63,291 nucleotides of DNA from JAUMXJ01 sp041781135 (lineage in GTDB: Bacteria > Bacillota > Clostridia > Peptostreptococcales > Acidaminobacteraceae), in contig JBHAZV010000015.1 in the NCBI GenBank assembly GCA_041781135.1, forward strand, positions 1-63,291, written 5' to 3'. Numbering within the stretch: position 1 is the first letter of the stretch; each line of letters begins with the position of its first letter. The position numbers and the translations under genes were made by a program. Of this stretch, positions 1-7,856 are shown piece by piece. A model generated the notes under the pieces. It did no database searches. It saw nothing but the letters and a program-made list of their open reading frames with translations, and was not told the DNA's origin.

Positions 1-998
1 CTTTTTAGATTTAGCCCTCCTAAACTGACTGCAAGCGCGCCGTCTGAACAAACCTCAGCATCTACGCCGATTTGCGGCTTAGCACCTCCGCGCTCATGAC
101 AATACTTTTCGGCATCTGCGCCGGTATTCAAATTAATACCGAAATCCAGGCTCGCATCCAAATCGGAGCGCGCACTGCCGCACGAACACTTTCCGGCGCC
201 AAGTACCACTTCCGATGCTCTGAACATAGGGCCATCGGCGCATACTCTCGCATATTTTTCTGCGCGATTAGTCTCTCTCGTACATCCGAGACAAGCTCCG
301 ACGCCACAGGCAAAATGCGCCTCCGTCAGAAGCTGCGCATCATACCCACGTTCTAAAAACATTCGGCCCAGCGCGTCCAGCATAACCTCCGGACCACATG
401 CGAATACCTCATCATAATGGTTTTGCAAAAGCAGAGTCTCCACAAGCGGTCCAACCATTCCGCGAGAACAGTTCACTCCCATAAATTCGTATGAATCCAA
501 GTTAATTTCCAAATCCTCGGTTGCAATATGCGTCGCCATCTCTGTCAGATATGGAATGTCTCTAAAACCCTCTACAAAATCTATAATCGACTCGGGATTA
601 AGCTTTCGGAGTTCTCTGACGAGAGGCTGAAGAGGCGCAACGCCTATACCACCGCCGACCACAAGAAACCTGCCGCCCTTGCCGACCTCAAATCCCCTGC
701 CGAGCGGTCCAAAACATTCTACTGCGTCGCCTATACATCTTGAAGCAATCTCGTGTGTGCCGCTGCCCTGAACCCTTATGGCAAGTTCGATATAACCTTC
801 TCCGCTGCCGCAAAGCGAAATAGGTCTTCTAAGGTATTCGTTACGCGGAAGCAGCTGAAAAAAGCAGCCGGGATATGAATCGCCATCCCATTTGAGGCGA
901 AGCCTAACTACGTCGCCCTCGCCGAGTTCTTCTCCGCGCTTAAGAAGCACTTCTCTTTCAATTATTTTGCACTCTTTGCTTATTTTTTTTGCGTTCAT
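1..998 (-). CDS. pyrK: Dihydroorotate dehydrogenase electron-transfer subunit PyrK, apparently fused to PyrD (partial)
   Basis: PyrK moves electrons from NADH through FAD and a [2Fe-2S] cluster to the PyrD subunit of type 1B dihydroorotate dehydrogenase in pyrimidine synthesis. The start is the ATG at 998, which overlaps the pyrF stop as ATGA. The FAD-binding RPIS is at residues 58-61, a glycine-rich GGGIGVAPL follows, and the cluster cysteines are at about 231, 236, 239 and 253 (CGVGACLGC, then VCADGPMF). The frame does not stop after the PyrK domain. It continues through a linker of about 50 residues into ALAVSLGGLNLK, which looks like the N-terminus of PyrD, and runs off the window edge at residue 332. 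No in-frame ATG or GTG precedes the PyrD-like part, so a PyrK-PyrD fusion is the simplest reading. PyrK identity is secure; the fusion is inferred from about 12 visible PyrD residues. Confidence 0.88.
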   Translation of the reverse strand, partial: MNAKKISKECKIIEREVLLKRGEELGEGDVVRLRLKWDGDSYPGCFFQLLPRNEYLRRPISLCGSGEGYIELAIRVQGSGTHEIASRCIGDAVECFGPLGRGFEVGKGGRFLVVGGGIGVAPLQPLVRELRKLNPESIIDFVEGFRDIPYLTEMATHIATEDLEINLDSYEFMGVNCSRGMVGPLVETLLLQNHYDEVFACGPEVMLDALGRMFLERGYDAQLLTEAHFACGVGACLGCTRETNRAEKYARVCADGPMFRASEVVLGAGKCSCGSARSDLDASLDFGINLNTGADAEKYCHERGGAKPQIGVDAEVCSDGALAVSLGGLNLK

Positions 999-1876
999 CT
1001 GCCTATTGTCCTGATATCGTCGCGCGCCTTGATTGCCGCTCTGCGCATTGCGTCAGCATAACCTGCTCCTTCGTCTTTTGCATAGATAATCCCACGAGAG
1101 GAATTTATATATGCGCCCAGGCCCTGAGCATCAAAGGCAGCAGCAATATCAGCAGCGGTTCCGCCCTGAGCTCCGTAGCCAGGTACAAGAAACGGGGTGC
1201 ACTCCATCTTTGACCTCAGTGTAGCCAGTTCGCCGGGATAGGTCGCCCCTACAACCGCGCCAACCTGCGAATAACCATATTTGCCTGTCCTTGCACGGGC
1301 AGCCTCATTGACCCTCACGCCCAATATTTCATATATTTTTTTTCCGCCAACTTCAAGATCCTGTAATTCTGAACTCGATTGATTGGAAGTTTTTACCAAT
1401 ATAAAAATCCCCTTATCGCGCTCATCGACCAATTTCAAAAATTCGTTTATGCAATCGCTACCGAGATAGGGATTTACGGTGACAAAATCAGCAGAAAGAC
1501 TTGAATCTCCCAAAAATGCCCTCGCGTACGCAGCCGAAGTCGAACCTATGTCGCCTCGCTTTGCATCTGCAATTACGAAAAAACCTTTTAATTTTGCATA
1601 CCGCACAATTTCGGCATACGCACCGACGCCTGCAGCCCCAAACGCCTCAAAGTACGCAAGCTGCGGCTTTACAATGCAGGAAATGCCTTCTACCGCGTCT
1701 ATGACAGACTGACCAAAGCTAACAAACGCGCTCGCAAAGGCGGTTTCGGTTTCTCCGTATTTTTTTAGCGCCGCGCTCCGTACATCTTCGGGAAGTTTTT
1801 CAAATACCGGGTCGATACCGACTATAAGGCAGGAGTCAAGCTCCCTGCATTTCTCAATAACTTTATCTATCAGCAA
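995..1876 (-). CDS. pyrF: Orotidine 5'-phosphate decarboxylase
   Basis: This enzyme decarboxylates OMP to UMP, the last step of de novo pyrimidine synthesis. It belongs to the longer group 2 family (PyrF of about 290 residues): LIVGIDP near the start, then FVIADAKRGDIGSTS with the catalytic Lys/Asp cluster, VTVNPYLGSD, and FLVPGYGAQGG near the phosphate site. The open frame extends upstream to 1984 but that part lies inside pyrC. I chose TTG at 1876 because the motif AGGGGGGAGAAAG stands about 6 bases before it; this gives 293 residues and a 14-base overlap with the pyrC end. The stop overlaps the ATG of pyrK, so pyrC-pyrF-pyrK look translationally coupled. Confidence 0.93.
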   Translation of the reverse strand: MLIDKVIEKCRELDSCLIVGIDPVFEKLPEDVRSAALKKYGETETAFASAFVSFGQSVIDAVEGISCIVKPQLAYFEAFGAAGVGAYAEIVRYAKLKGFFVIADAKRGDIGSTSAAYARAFLGDSSLSADFVTVNPYLGSDCINEFLKLVDERDKGIFILVKTSNQSSSELQDLEVGGKKIYEILGVRVNEAARARTGKYGYSQVGAVVGATYPGELATLRSKMECTPFLVPGYGAQGGTAADIAAAFDAQGLGAYINSSRGIIYAKDEGAGYADAMRRAAIKARDDIRTIGR

Positions 1877-3149
1877 TACTTTCTCCCCCCTGACGGTACA
1901 CGACTTTGCCGCGCTTAATCGTGCAGACGACTTCGCCCACATATGTGCGTCCGTTAAACGGCGTATTCTTTCCCTTTGATACAAATTTGGCAGAATCGAT
2001 TACTACCTCTGCATTCGGGTCGACCAGCACAAGATCTGCAAGGCATCCCTCGCGAAGTATTCCGCGATCGCCAAGCCCCAGTATTTTTGCAGGATTTTCG
2101 CACATAAGCTCTACAAGCCTCGTGTAGCTAAATCCGTTATTTTTGACAAGCTCTGTGTGAACCACGCTGAATGCTGTCTCTTCTCCGCTGATGCCCATGG
2201 TCGCCTTATTAAACTCGCGTTCCTTACTCTCTTTCTCGTGAGGCGCGTGATCCGTAGAAATGCAGCTGAGCGTACCGTCTCTTAGCGCCTCTATCACAGC
2301 GAGCCTGTCTGATAATTCGCGTATAGGCGGATTGACCTTGCTGATAGGATCCGCCGGGTCGACCACGCTTAAATCCAGCGCGATATGATGAGGCGTCGCC
2401 TCTCCTGTGACATTTTTGCCGGCAGCTCTCCCCGCCCGTATTGCCTCTATTGCGCCCGAAGTGCTGACATGACACACATGGAGATGAGCCCCGGCAGTCA
2501 GAAGCTTGATGTCGCGCTCTACGATATTGTTCTCTGCCTGGGGCGGAGAGCTTGCCCCGCCAAGTTTAGATGTGATTTCATGATCCTCGGAATGAGTCAT
2601 TACAGGAATCCCGAGCCGCGCAGAGCTTGCGTATGCGGCAAGCATGTAATCCGGATTCATAGTAGTGCGGCCATCATCGGAAATAGCTGCTGCACCTGCA
2701 GCTACAAGCGCAGCATGGTCTGCAAGCTCGATTCCGGCTATATCCTTTGTTATCGCGCCGCACGGCAGCACATCGACAACCGCGTCGCGCCTTATTATTT
2801 CGGAAAGTTCATTCAAAACCTCTGCACTGTGAAGCGCAGGTTTGGTGTTAGGCATACACACGACGGTGGTAAACCCTCCCCTGGCAGAAGCCCTCGAACC
2901 GGTGTAAACAGTTTCTTTCTCTGTAAATCCCGGCTCGCGAAAATGCACATGCAAATCGATGAACCCCGGAAACAGCATAAACCCTGCCGCGTCTATAATA
3001 TCCGCGTCGCACGAAAAAACCGCGGAACTATCCGTCGAACTGCATTTTTCAATTTTTTTAATATTACCATCGTCGCCGACGAGCAAATTTATGCATTCGT
3101 CAAGCCCTGCCGCGCCGGAAACAGCGCGTGCATTCTTTATCCAAAGCAT
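1863..3149 (-). CDS. pyrC: Dihydroorotase, class I
   Basis: The protein (428 aa) cyclises carbamoyl aspartate to dihydroorotate in the cytoplasm. It is an amidohydrolase: the zinc motif DLHVHFREPG lies near residue 65, followed by MPNTKP, HVCHVST, ATPHH and the catalytic/metal aspartate in STDHAPHEK. The start ATG at 3149 has GGAGG seven bases upstream. It is the first pyr gene of the visible cluster and lies 46 bases behind the cupin gene on the same strand, probably in one transcript. I saw no PyrR-type attenuator in the short gap. Confidence 0.95.
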   Translation of the reverse strand: MLWIKNARAVSGAAGLDECINLLVGDDGNIKKIEKCSSTDSSAVFSCDADIIDAAGFMLFPGFIDLHVHFREPGFTEKETVYTGSRASARGGFTTVVCMPNTKPALHSAEVLNELSEIIRRDAVVDVLPCGAITKDIAGIELADHAALVAAGAAAISDDGRTTMNPDYMLAAYASSARLGIPVMTHSEDHEITSKLGGASSPPQAENNIVERDIKLLTAGAHLHVCHVSTSGAIEAIRAGRAAGKNVTGEATPHHIALDLSVVDPADPISKVNPPIRELSDRLAVIEALRDGTLSCISTDHAPHEKESKEREFNKATMGISGEETAFSVVHTELVKNNGFSYTRLVELMCENPAKILGLGDRGILREGCLADLVLVDPNAEVVIDSAKFVSKGKNTPFNGRTYVGEVVCTIKRGKVVYRQGGESIADR

Positions 3150-3195
3150 TGCGCCTCCAAAACCAATAATTTGCAGATGTCGCTTTCGCTGACTC

Positions 3196-3543
3196 TTAAT
3201 AATGCCCTCTGTCAGGCACTATACAAATAAACCTCATCTTTTTGTCCGCAGATTTATTTATATACTGGTGCAGCTGATTGGACGGAACATAGGCATAGCC
3301 TCCCTCAGGAAATGGGTGCTCTTCTCCGTTCATAAACAGCACGCCGTCGCCATCGAGGCAGTAGTTTATGTGAGGCCAGTCGTGAGAATGTCTCGGAGAA
3401 TAACCTCCGGGTTCAAGCTCCACAACCCTCATTACATATCCTTCCCAACCCTCCTTAGGCGAAATAAGCGCCTTCATAAATGCACCTTTCGCTTCCGGTG
3501 ATGACGAAATTACCGCTTCTATATCCTTAATATGTCCTACCAT
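3196..3543 (-). CDS. Small cupin-domain protein
   Basis: A 115-residue single-domain cupin. The two cupin motifs are visible: PGGYSPRHSHDWPHINYCLDG (metal ligands H, H and H) and FPEGGYAYVPSNQLHQYIN. Small cupins of this type bind a divalent metal and may be enzymes or sensors; the substrate cannot be deduced. AGGAGG lies just upstream of the ATG, and an extended -10 box stands 17 bases before the start, so it is the first gene of the transcript that continues into pyrC. Its presence at the head of a pyrimidine operon is unexplained. Confidence 0.85.
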   Translation of the reverse strand: MVGHIKDIEAVISSSPEAKGAFMKALISPKEGWEGYVMRVVELEPGGYSPRHSHDWPHINYCLDGDGVLFMNGEEHPFPEGGYAYVPSNQLHQYINKSADKKMRFICIVPDRGHY

Positions 3544-3559
3544 GTGTACCTCCTATACG

Positions 3560-3568
3560 ATTATACCA
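3560..3568 (-). promoter_or_regulatory. Extended -10 promoter for the cupin-pyrC operon
   Basis: Read on the minus strand the bases are TGGTATAAT, a perfect extended -10 element (TGnTATAAT). No good -35 is visible, which is usual for extended -10 promoters. The predicted start leaves a leader of about 10 bases holding AGGAGG. Confidence 0.6.
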
Positions 3569-3625
3569 AAAATACGCGAAAGCTGGTTGTAAAATAAAAT
3601 GGTGGTGATTTCAAATAATTTGCAG

Positions 3626-4105
3626 CTATCTTCCAAATGACAATATATAGTATCCTTCGTCAGAGATAATTATATAGCGTTTATCCGACCTGTTCTTGTA
3701 CTTATGCGCCGGGATTTTACCAGCACTTTCGCTCACAATGTATTTTTCCGAAAGCTCCTGCGCCGACATCACCGAAATATCCCCGATGACCTCTGTCCGA
3801 TAATCCGCCGCCTTTTGAGCATAATCTGCGATATCTTCTGCACCCACCTCTGCGCCGTGTTTTGCAAAATGATATTCCAAAGAATTCAGTACTGTATCAA
3901 AAGTGCCCTTGCTCCAGACCTCTGTAAGCTGCGACAATTCCGGCTCGGACACCGCGGAAATCATAGATTCGGTTGCCGCAGCCGATGTGCCGTTTTCATA
4001 TATCACCACCTCTTTCGGGGCAAAAATATCCGAACCGAACACGGATGCACAGATCACTACAATTATCAGCCAGAATAGTTTTGAAAATATTTTCTTTATA
4101 TCCAT
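3626..4105 (-). CDS. Membrane-anchored protein of unknown function
   Basis: I do not recognise this 159-residue protein. It has a short basic N-terminus and one hydrophobic segment (about residues 8-24, LFWLIIVVICASVFGSDIF) that would act as an anchor or signal, followed by a soluble outside domain rich in Ala, Glu and Ser. The C-terminus YIIISDEGYYILSFGR is strand-like. The frame is open to a GTG at 4123, but GGGAGA is correctly spaced for the ATG at 4105. It is separated from the cupin gene by 82 bases and divergent from the carboxypeptidase gene. Confidence 0.65.
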   Translation of the reverse strand: MDIKKIFSKLFWLIIVVICASVFGSDIFAPKEVVIYENGTSAAATESMISAVSEPELSQLTEVWSKGTFDTVLNSLEYHFAKHGAEVGAEDIADYAQKAADYRTEVIGDISVMSAQELSEKYIVSESAGKIPAHKYKNRSDKRYIIISDEGYYILSFGR

Positions 4106-4280
4106 ACTACGCCATTCTCCCACAGAATCATCGTTCTATCCACAGAATCATCTGTCCATATTATAACACTAATACCATACTTTGGCAAATTGTCGACGGA
4201 TACTACAATAAACATTGATAACAGCGCCTTGCTGTGATAGTATTTTAGTTAGATGAGAGAATGTGAATGAGAGAATATAT

Positions 4281-5738
4281 ATGATACAACACACTAACGC
4301 TAAAAACATCGGATTAAAAATAATAACGCACCCAAAATTGCGATGCTTGCTCGTGTTGTTTATGCTGGTTTTCTGCACTCACACCTTCACCAACCAATTT
4401 GCACCTGTATACGCCGACCCGGAGGGAGAAAATCAAAGCAGCGAACAGAGCAGCGGACAGAGCAGCGAACAGAGCGACACTACAAACTTTCAAATACTAC
4501 CTGAACCAAAAATCAACGCCAAAAATTACATACTTGTACTCAGAAATTCGGATCAGGTGCTTTGTGAAAAAAACGCCGACGAATTGGTATATCCGGCTTC
4601 TACAACAAAAATAATGACTGCGCTTGTAGTGCTCGAAAATGTAAAAGATCTCGATGTAGTAATATCCGTGGATGAAGAATCCCCATTTGTCGAAGGCTCA
4701 ATAGTATTTTTAGATGTGGCGGAAGAAATCTCAATCCGCGACCTGCTTCATGCAATGCTTATCGCATCCGGCAATGACGCCGCTTCTGCACTTGCCATAC
4801 ATGTGGGAGGCAGCATAGAAGGCTTTGTCGAGATAATGAACAAAAAAGCTACGGAGCTCGGCTGCAAACAGACTCACTTTGTAAATCCGCACGGTCTCCA
4901 CGACAAGGAACATTACACAACCGCGCGCGACATGTATATTATCGCAAGAGCTGCAATGGAGAACGAAATTTTCAGTGAAATAGTTTCAAAAGCGGAATAC
5001 ACTATCGCACCTACAAATAAGCAGCCGGAAACGAGGTATCTGTATAGCACAAATGCGCTGCTGTTTGGCGGCACGGGGTCGTACGACCTCATAGAGGATG
5101 TCTATGGAGATACTGTACAGACTATGTTCGAATATGCAACCGGAATAAAAACCGGCTACACCGAGGAGGCCGGGCGCTGTCTGGTATCTTCCGCGCAGGA
5201 TGAACATCACACAGTCTTTGCGGTAGTTATGAATTCAGACGACATGATTTTCCAGGACAGCCGCAAACTCTTGGAATACGGGCTTTTTGGCTTTCAGAGC
5301 ATCGATGTGTTAAAAGCGGGCGATCCTGTTGCAAAAATCGACCTCAACGATGCGCAGGAAACCGTCGTTCAGCTGGTAACGATGGCTCCGCTGACATCAA
5401 TGCTCATAGACGAGCCTAAACCCGGCGAAGTAGAATTCAGGACCACATTGGACAAAAAACTTACGCTTCCCATACGCGCCGGAGAGAGGCTCGGCGTCGT
5501 AGACGCATACATAGGCGACAGACACATCGGTTCAGTAGGCATCGCATCAAATGCCGATTTTTTCGGGCGCGACCTGCTCGACGATGTCGTAGACAAACAC
5601 GCTAAGCCGTTCAGCATAGACATCTGGTGGTTCGTAATCAGAATAACGGCGATATGTATAGTTTTTGTGGCTGTCACGATCACCGCATACTTCGTAGGTC
5701 TGCATCCCAACTCGCCTAAAAGAAAAAGGTTCAAATAA
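4281..5738 (+). CDS. D-alanyl-D-alanine carboxypeptidase (penicillin-binding protein 5/DacF family)
   Basis: This S11 serine peptidase trims the terminal D-Ala of peptidoglycan stem peptides outside the cell. The three catalytic motifs are present: SxxK as STTK at 107-110, SGN at 163-165 and KTG at 290-292. A signal segment (LRCLLVLFMLVFCTHTFT) precedes a Ser/Gln/Glu-rich linker with SSEQSS repeats. A C-terminal beta domain follows, then a transmembrane helix (about residues 445-470, WWFVIRITAICIVFVAVTI) and a basic tail, so it is anchored at both ends or at least the C-terminus. A GTG at 4263 is an alternative start; I prefer ATG 4281 with GAGAG upstream. It stands alone on the plus strand. 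Confidence 0.93.
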   Translation: MIQHTNAKNIGLKIITHPKLRCLLVLFMLVFCTHTFTNQFAPVYADPEGENQSSEQSSGQSSEQSDTTNFQILPEPKINAKNYILVLRNSDQVLCEKNADELVYPASTTKIMTALVVLENVKDLDVVISVDEESPFVEGSIVFLDVAEEISIRDLLHAMLIASGNDAASALAIHVGGSIEGFVEIMNKKATELGCKQTHFVNPHGLHDKEHYTTARDMYIIARAAMENEIFSEIVSKAEYTIAPTNKQPETRYLYSTNALLFGGTGSYDLIEDVYGDTVQTMFEYATGIKTGYTEEAGRCLVSSAQDEHHTVFAVVMNSDDMIFQDSRKLLEYGLFGFQSIDVLKAGDPVAKIDLNDAQETVVQLVTMAPLTSMLIDEPKPGEVEFRTTLDKKLTLPIRAGERLGVVDAYIGDRHIGSVGIASNADFFGRDLLDDVVDKHAKPFSIDIWWFVIRITAICIVFVAVTITAYFVGLHPNSPKRKRFK

Positions 5739-5795
5739 AAACAACTCCAAATTAAACAAATAATGGAAAATCAGCAGATATTTAACTCCCCAAAA

Positions 5796-5832
5796 AACAG
5801 CCCTGCAAAATAAATTCATCTGCAAGGCTGTT
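5796..5832. terminator. Bidirectional terminator between dacF-like gene and ridA
   Basis: A 12-base stem with one internal mismatch (AACAGCCCTGCA with TGCAAGGCTGTT) lies between two convergent genes. On the minus strand it is followed by a run of six T, on the plus strand by TTTCTTT, so it is best for the ridA-side transcript. Confidence 0.75.
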
Positions 5833-5931
5833 TCTTTAGACCAATAATATCGGCGTTCTAAAATACATATCGGGCCGCTGAAATCAGCACCGTAACGCCG
5901 CAAAAAAATATTAAAATTTGTTAGTAAAACG

Positions 5932-6300
5932 CTACAAAGACGCTATAAACTCAATTTCCACCACTGCGCCAAGCGGAAGCGCCGCCACCTGAAACGCCGA
6001 ACGCGCCGGCTTGTGATCGGAAAAATACTCGGCGTAAACCTCGTTCATTGCAGCAAAATCAGCCATATTAGAAAGAAATACAGTGGTCTTCATAACATTT
6101 GAAAGATCGGCTCCCGCCTCGCGAAGTATTGCCCTGCCGTTTTCTATACACTGCCTTGTTGCAGCCTTAACATCTGTAAGAAGCGCTCCGTCCTTTATAG
6201 GGAGCTGCCCCGAAACAAATACCAAATTGCCGTTTGACACCGCATGAGAGTAAGGCCCCACAGCAGCAGGCGCCTTATCTGAAAAAATCATCTCTATCAT
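5932..6300 (-). CDS. ridA: RidA family reactive intermediate (enamine/imine) deaminase
   Basis: A 122-residue RidA/YjgF protein, which hydrolyses reactive enamines such as 2-aminoacrylate formed by PLP enzymes. The signature is near the C-terminus: KPARSAFQVAALPLGAVVEIE, with the catalytic arginine in PARS. AGGAGG stands just before the ATG at 6300; the ATG nine bases further in is a possible alternative. It is the last gene of the rplU-to-ridA run, 25 bases behind the nadD-yqeK fusion. Confidence 0.94.
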   Translation of the reverse strand: MIEMIFSDKAPAAVGPYSHAVSNGNLVFVSGQLPIKDGALLTDVKAATRQCIENGRAILREAGADLSNVMKTTVFLSNMADFAAMNEVYAEYFSDHKPARSAFQVAALPLGAVVEIEFIASL

Positions 6301-6325
6301 AAATCCTCCTGACGTTCATTATACA

Positions 6326-7501
6326 CTATGTCTGCACGTTTTTTCCACTGACGATCGATTCAAACATTTTAGCATTATTAGGATGAAATTCCCCCCGTAT
6401 AAGCGCTTCGTTAAACGGCTGCCACGCCAATATAGCCGCATCCAAAGAATAACGCAGCGCGGCGCGAACTTCGTGCTGACCCGCAAAAGGTCTGCGGGTG
6501 GGCTCTGTAATATCTGCAACATAGACAATTTTTGCAAGCTGCGACATTTGTCCGCTGCCGTATGTATGCCAACGCACCGCGTCAAGCACTGCGGCATCAT
6601 CGACAAGCCCGCTCTCCAAAAGCATTCCGGCAGCTATTTCTCCGTGCGCAAGCCCCGGTTTTTCGGCAAAACACGAATGCCATTCTATGCCGTATTTTTC
6701 TATATATTTTCGGGCGTCATCATCGGAGATTTCTTTGCAGTAGTCGTGAATCAATCCGGCAAGCTCCGCTTTTTCGTGATCCTCGCCGAAAATATGCGCA
6801 AGCCTCCTCGCCTCGGCTGCAACTTCGAGGGAATGTAAAAATCTAACGGAACTCATCCTGTTTTTTGTGAGCTCGAACATTTTTTCATAAAGCGGATGCC
6901 TGCTGAGGTACAGCGCTTTAGCGGCTATATAGTCCTCGACTTCGCGCGGCACGAGGTAGCGAATACTTTCACCAGCGGCTACCCTTCGCCGAATTTCGCT
7001 TGAAGATACTGCAATAAGCGGCGTTTCTACGAGTTCGATCTTAAATCCGTATTTCTGCGCTAAAAAATCTGTTTTTTGAACCAAGCCGCTATGTGAGACG
7101 CCGTGCCGTCCAGCGCCGATAAAAACGACTTCTTTTGCCAATTCTTCAAAGTTATGCCAAGTGTCGAGACCTGTTAAAGCGTCCGCTCCTGTAACAAAAA
7201 AGAATTCGTCGTCCGGATGCCTGTGTTTCAGCGCGCGCACGGTGTCTACGGTATAGCTGTAGCCGGATCGGCAAATTTCGATATCTAAAACTTCAAAATT
7301 TGCATTTTCGCGCACTGCGAGTTCCACCATTTCGCACCTCTCTGCCGCGCTGGCGTACACTCTGCCGATTTTGTGGGGAGGCGTGCCGCTTGGAACAAAA
7401 AAAACCTTGTCTAAAGAGTACCTCTGCCTTACTTCCTCGGCAAGTATCAGGTGTCCGATGTGAATCGGACTGAATGTGCCGCCCATTATCCCGTACTTCA
7501 T
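6326..7501 (-). CDS. nadD: Nicotinate-nucleotide adenylyltransferase fused to YqeK-type HD phosphohydrolase
   Basis: Residues 1 to about 200 are NadD, which adenylates nicotinate mononucleotide in NAD synthesis: MGGTFSPIHIGH carries the HxGH-type nucleotidyltransferase motif, and SSSEIRRRV the second conserved motif. Residues about 205-391 are a complete YqeK HD domain: HSLEVAAEA, AGLIHDYCKE with the HD pair, HGEIAAGML, WHTYGSG and VYVADITEPTRR. YqeK proteins hydrolyse diadenosine tetraphosphate symmetrically. In most Firmicutes the two are neighbouring separate genes; here one frame covers both without a stop. The first codon overlaps the yhbY stop by 4 bases. The rsfS gene that usually follows yqeK is absent. 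Confidence 0.94.
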   Translation of the reverse strand: MKYGIMGGTFSPIHIGHLILAEEVRQRYSLDKVFFVPSGTPPHKIGRVYASAAERCEMVELAVRENANFEVLDIEICRSGYSYTVDTVRALKHRHPDDEFFFVTGADALTGLDTWHNFEELAKEVVFIGAGRHGVSHSGLVQKTDFLAQKYGFKIELVETPLIAVSSSEIRRRVAAGESIRYLVPREVEDYIAAKALYLSRHPLYEKMFELTKNRMSSVRFLHSLEVAAEARRLAHIFGEDHEKAELAGLIHDYCKEISDDDARKYIEKYGIEWHSCFAEKPGLAHGEIAAGMLLESGLVDDAAVLDAVRWHTYGSGQMSQLAKIVYVADITEPTRRPFAGQHEVRAALRYSLDAAILAWQPFNEALIRGEFHPNNAKMFESIVSGKNVQT

Positions 7502-7848
7502 TTTACTTTTTTCTGCGCCTCTTTGCGCTGCTTATTCGCTATTGCGCGCCTGTTGTCCGCGCCGGGAATTTCGAGCATCGGATTAGTCCTGCTCTGCCTA
7601 TATATCAGCAATTTTCTGCCTATAAGCTGAATAAACTCGGCGTCGCTCCTGTCAATAATCTCCTGCGCAGACTCTGCAAGCGGCTCGGCGAAGCTCTCCA
7701 AAAAAGATATTTTTACAAGTTCGTGATCTTCGAGCAGTTGATTCAGATCATTCAAGTAATTCTCCGTAATCCCGTCCTTACCTACCTGCGAAAGCGGCTT
7801 TAAATTATGACCGAGGCTTTTTAGGTAACTTCTCTGTTTTCCTGTCAT
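7498..7848 (-). CDS. yhbY: YhbY-family (CRM domain) RNA-binding protein
   Basis: A 116-residue CRM-domain protein that associates with pre-50S ribosomal particles in studied bacteria. It begins TGKQRSYLKSLGHNLKPLSQVGKDGIT, the typical opening, and has the conserved IQLIGRKLLIYR strand. The C-terminus is basic (ANKQRKEAQKKVK). It lies 8 bases after obg and overlaps nadD by ATGA, in a ribosome-assembly neighbourhood. Confidence 0.93.
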   Translation of the reverse strand: MTGKQRSYLKSLGHNLKPLSQVGKDGITENYLNDLNQLLEDHELVKISFLESFAEPLAESAQEIIDRSDAEFIQLIGRKLLIYRQSRTNPMLEIPGADNRRAIANKQRKEAQKKVK

Positions 7849-7856
7849 AACTCCTC

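Noticed and set aside
3150..3195. PyrR-type attenuator before pyrC
   Set aside because: The gap is only 46 bases and shows no anti-terminator or terminator pair.
2385..3230. Long open frame (281 codons) opposite pyrC and cupin
   Set aside because: It lies fully antisense to two well-supported genes, has no ribosome-binding site, and its composition is that of a frame shadow.
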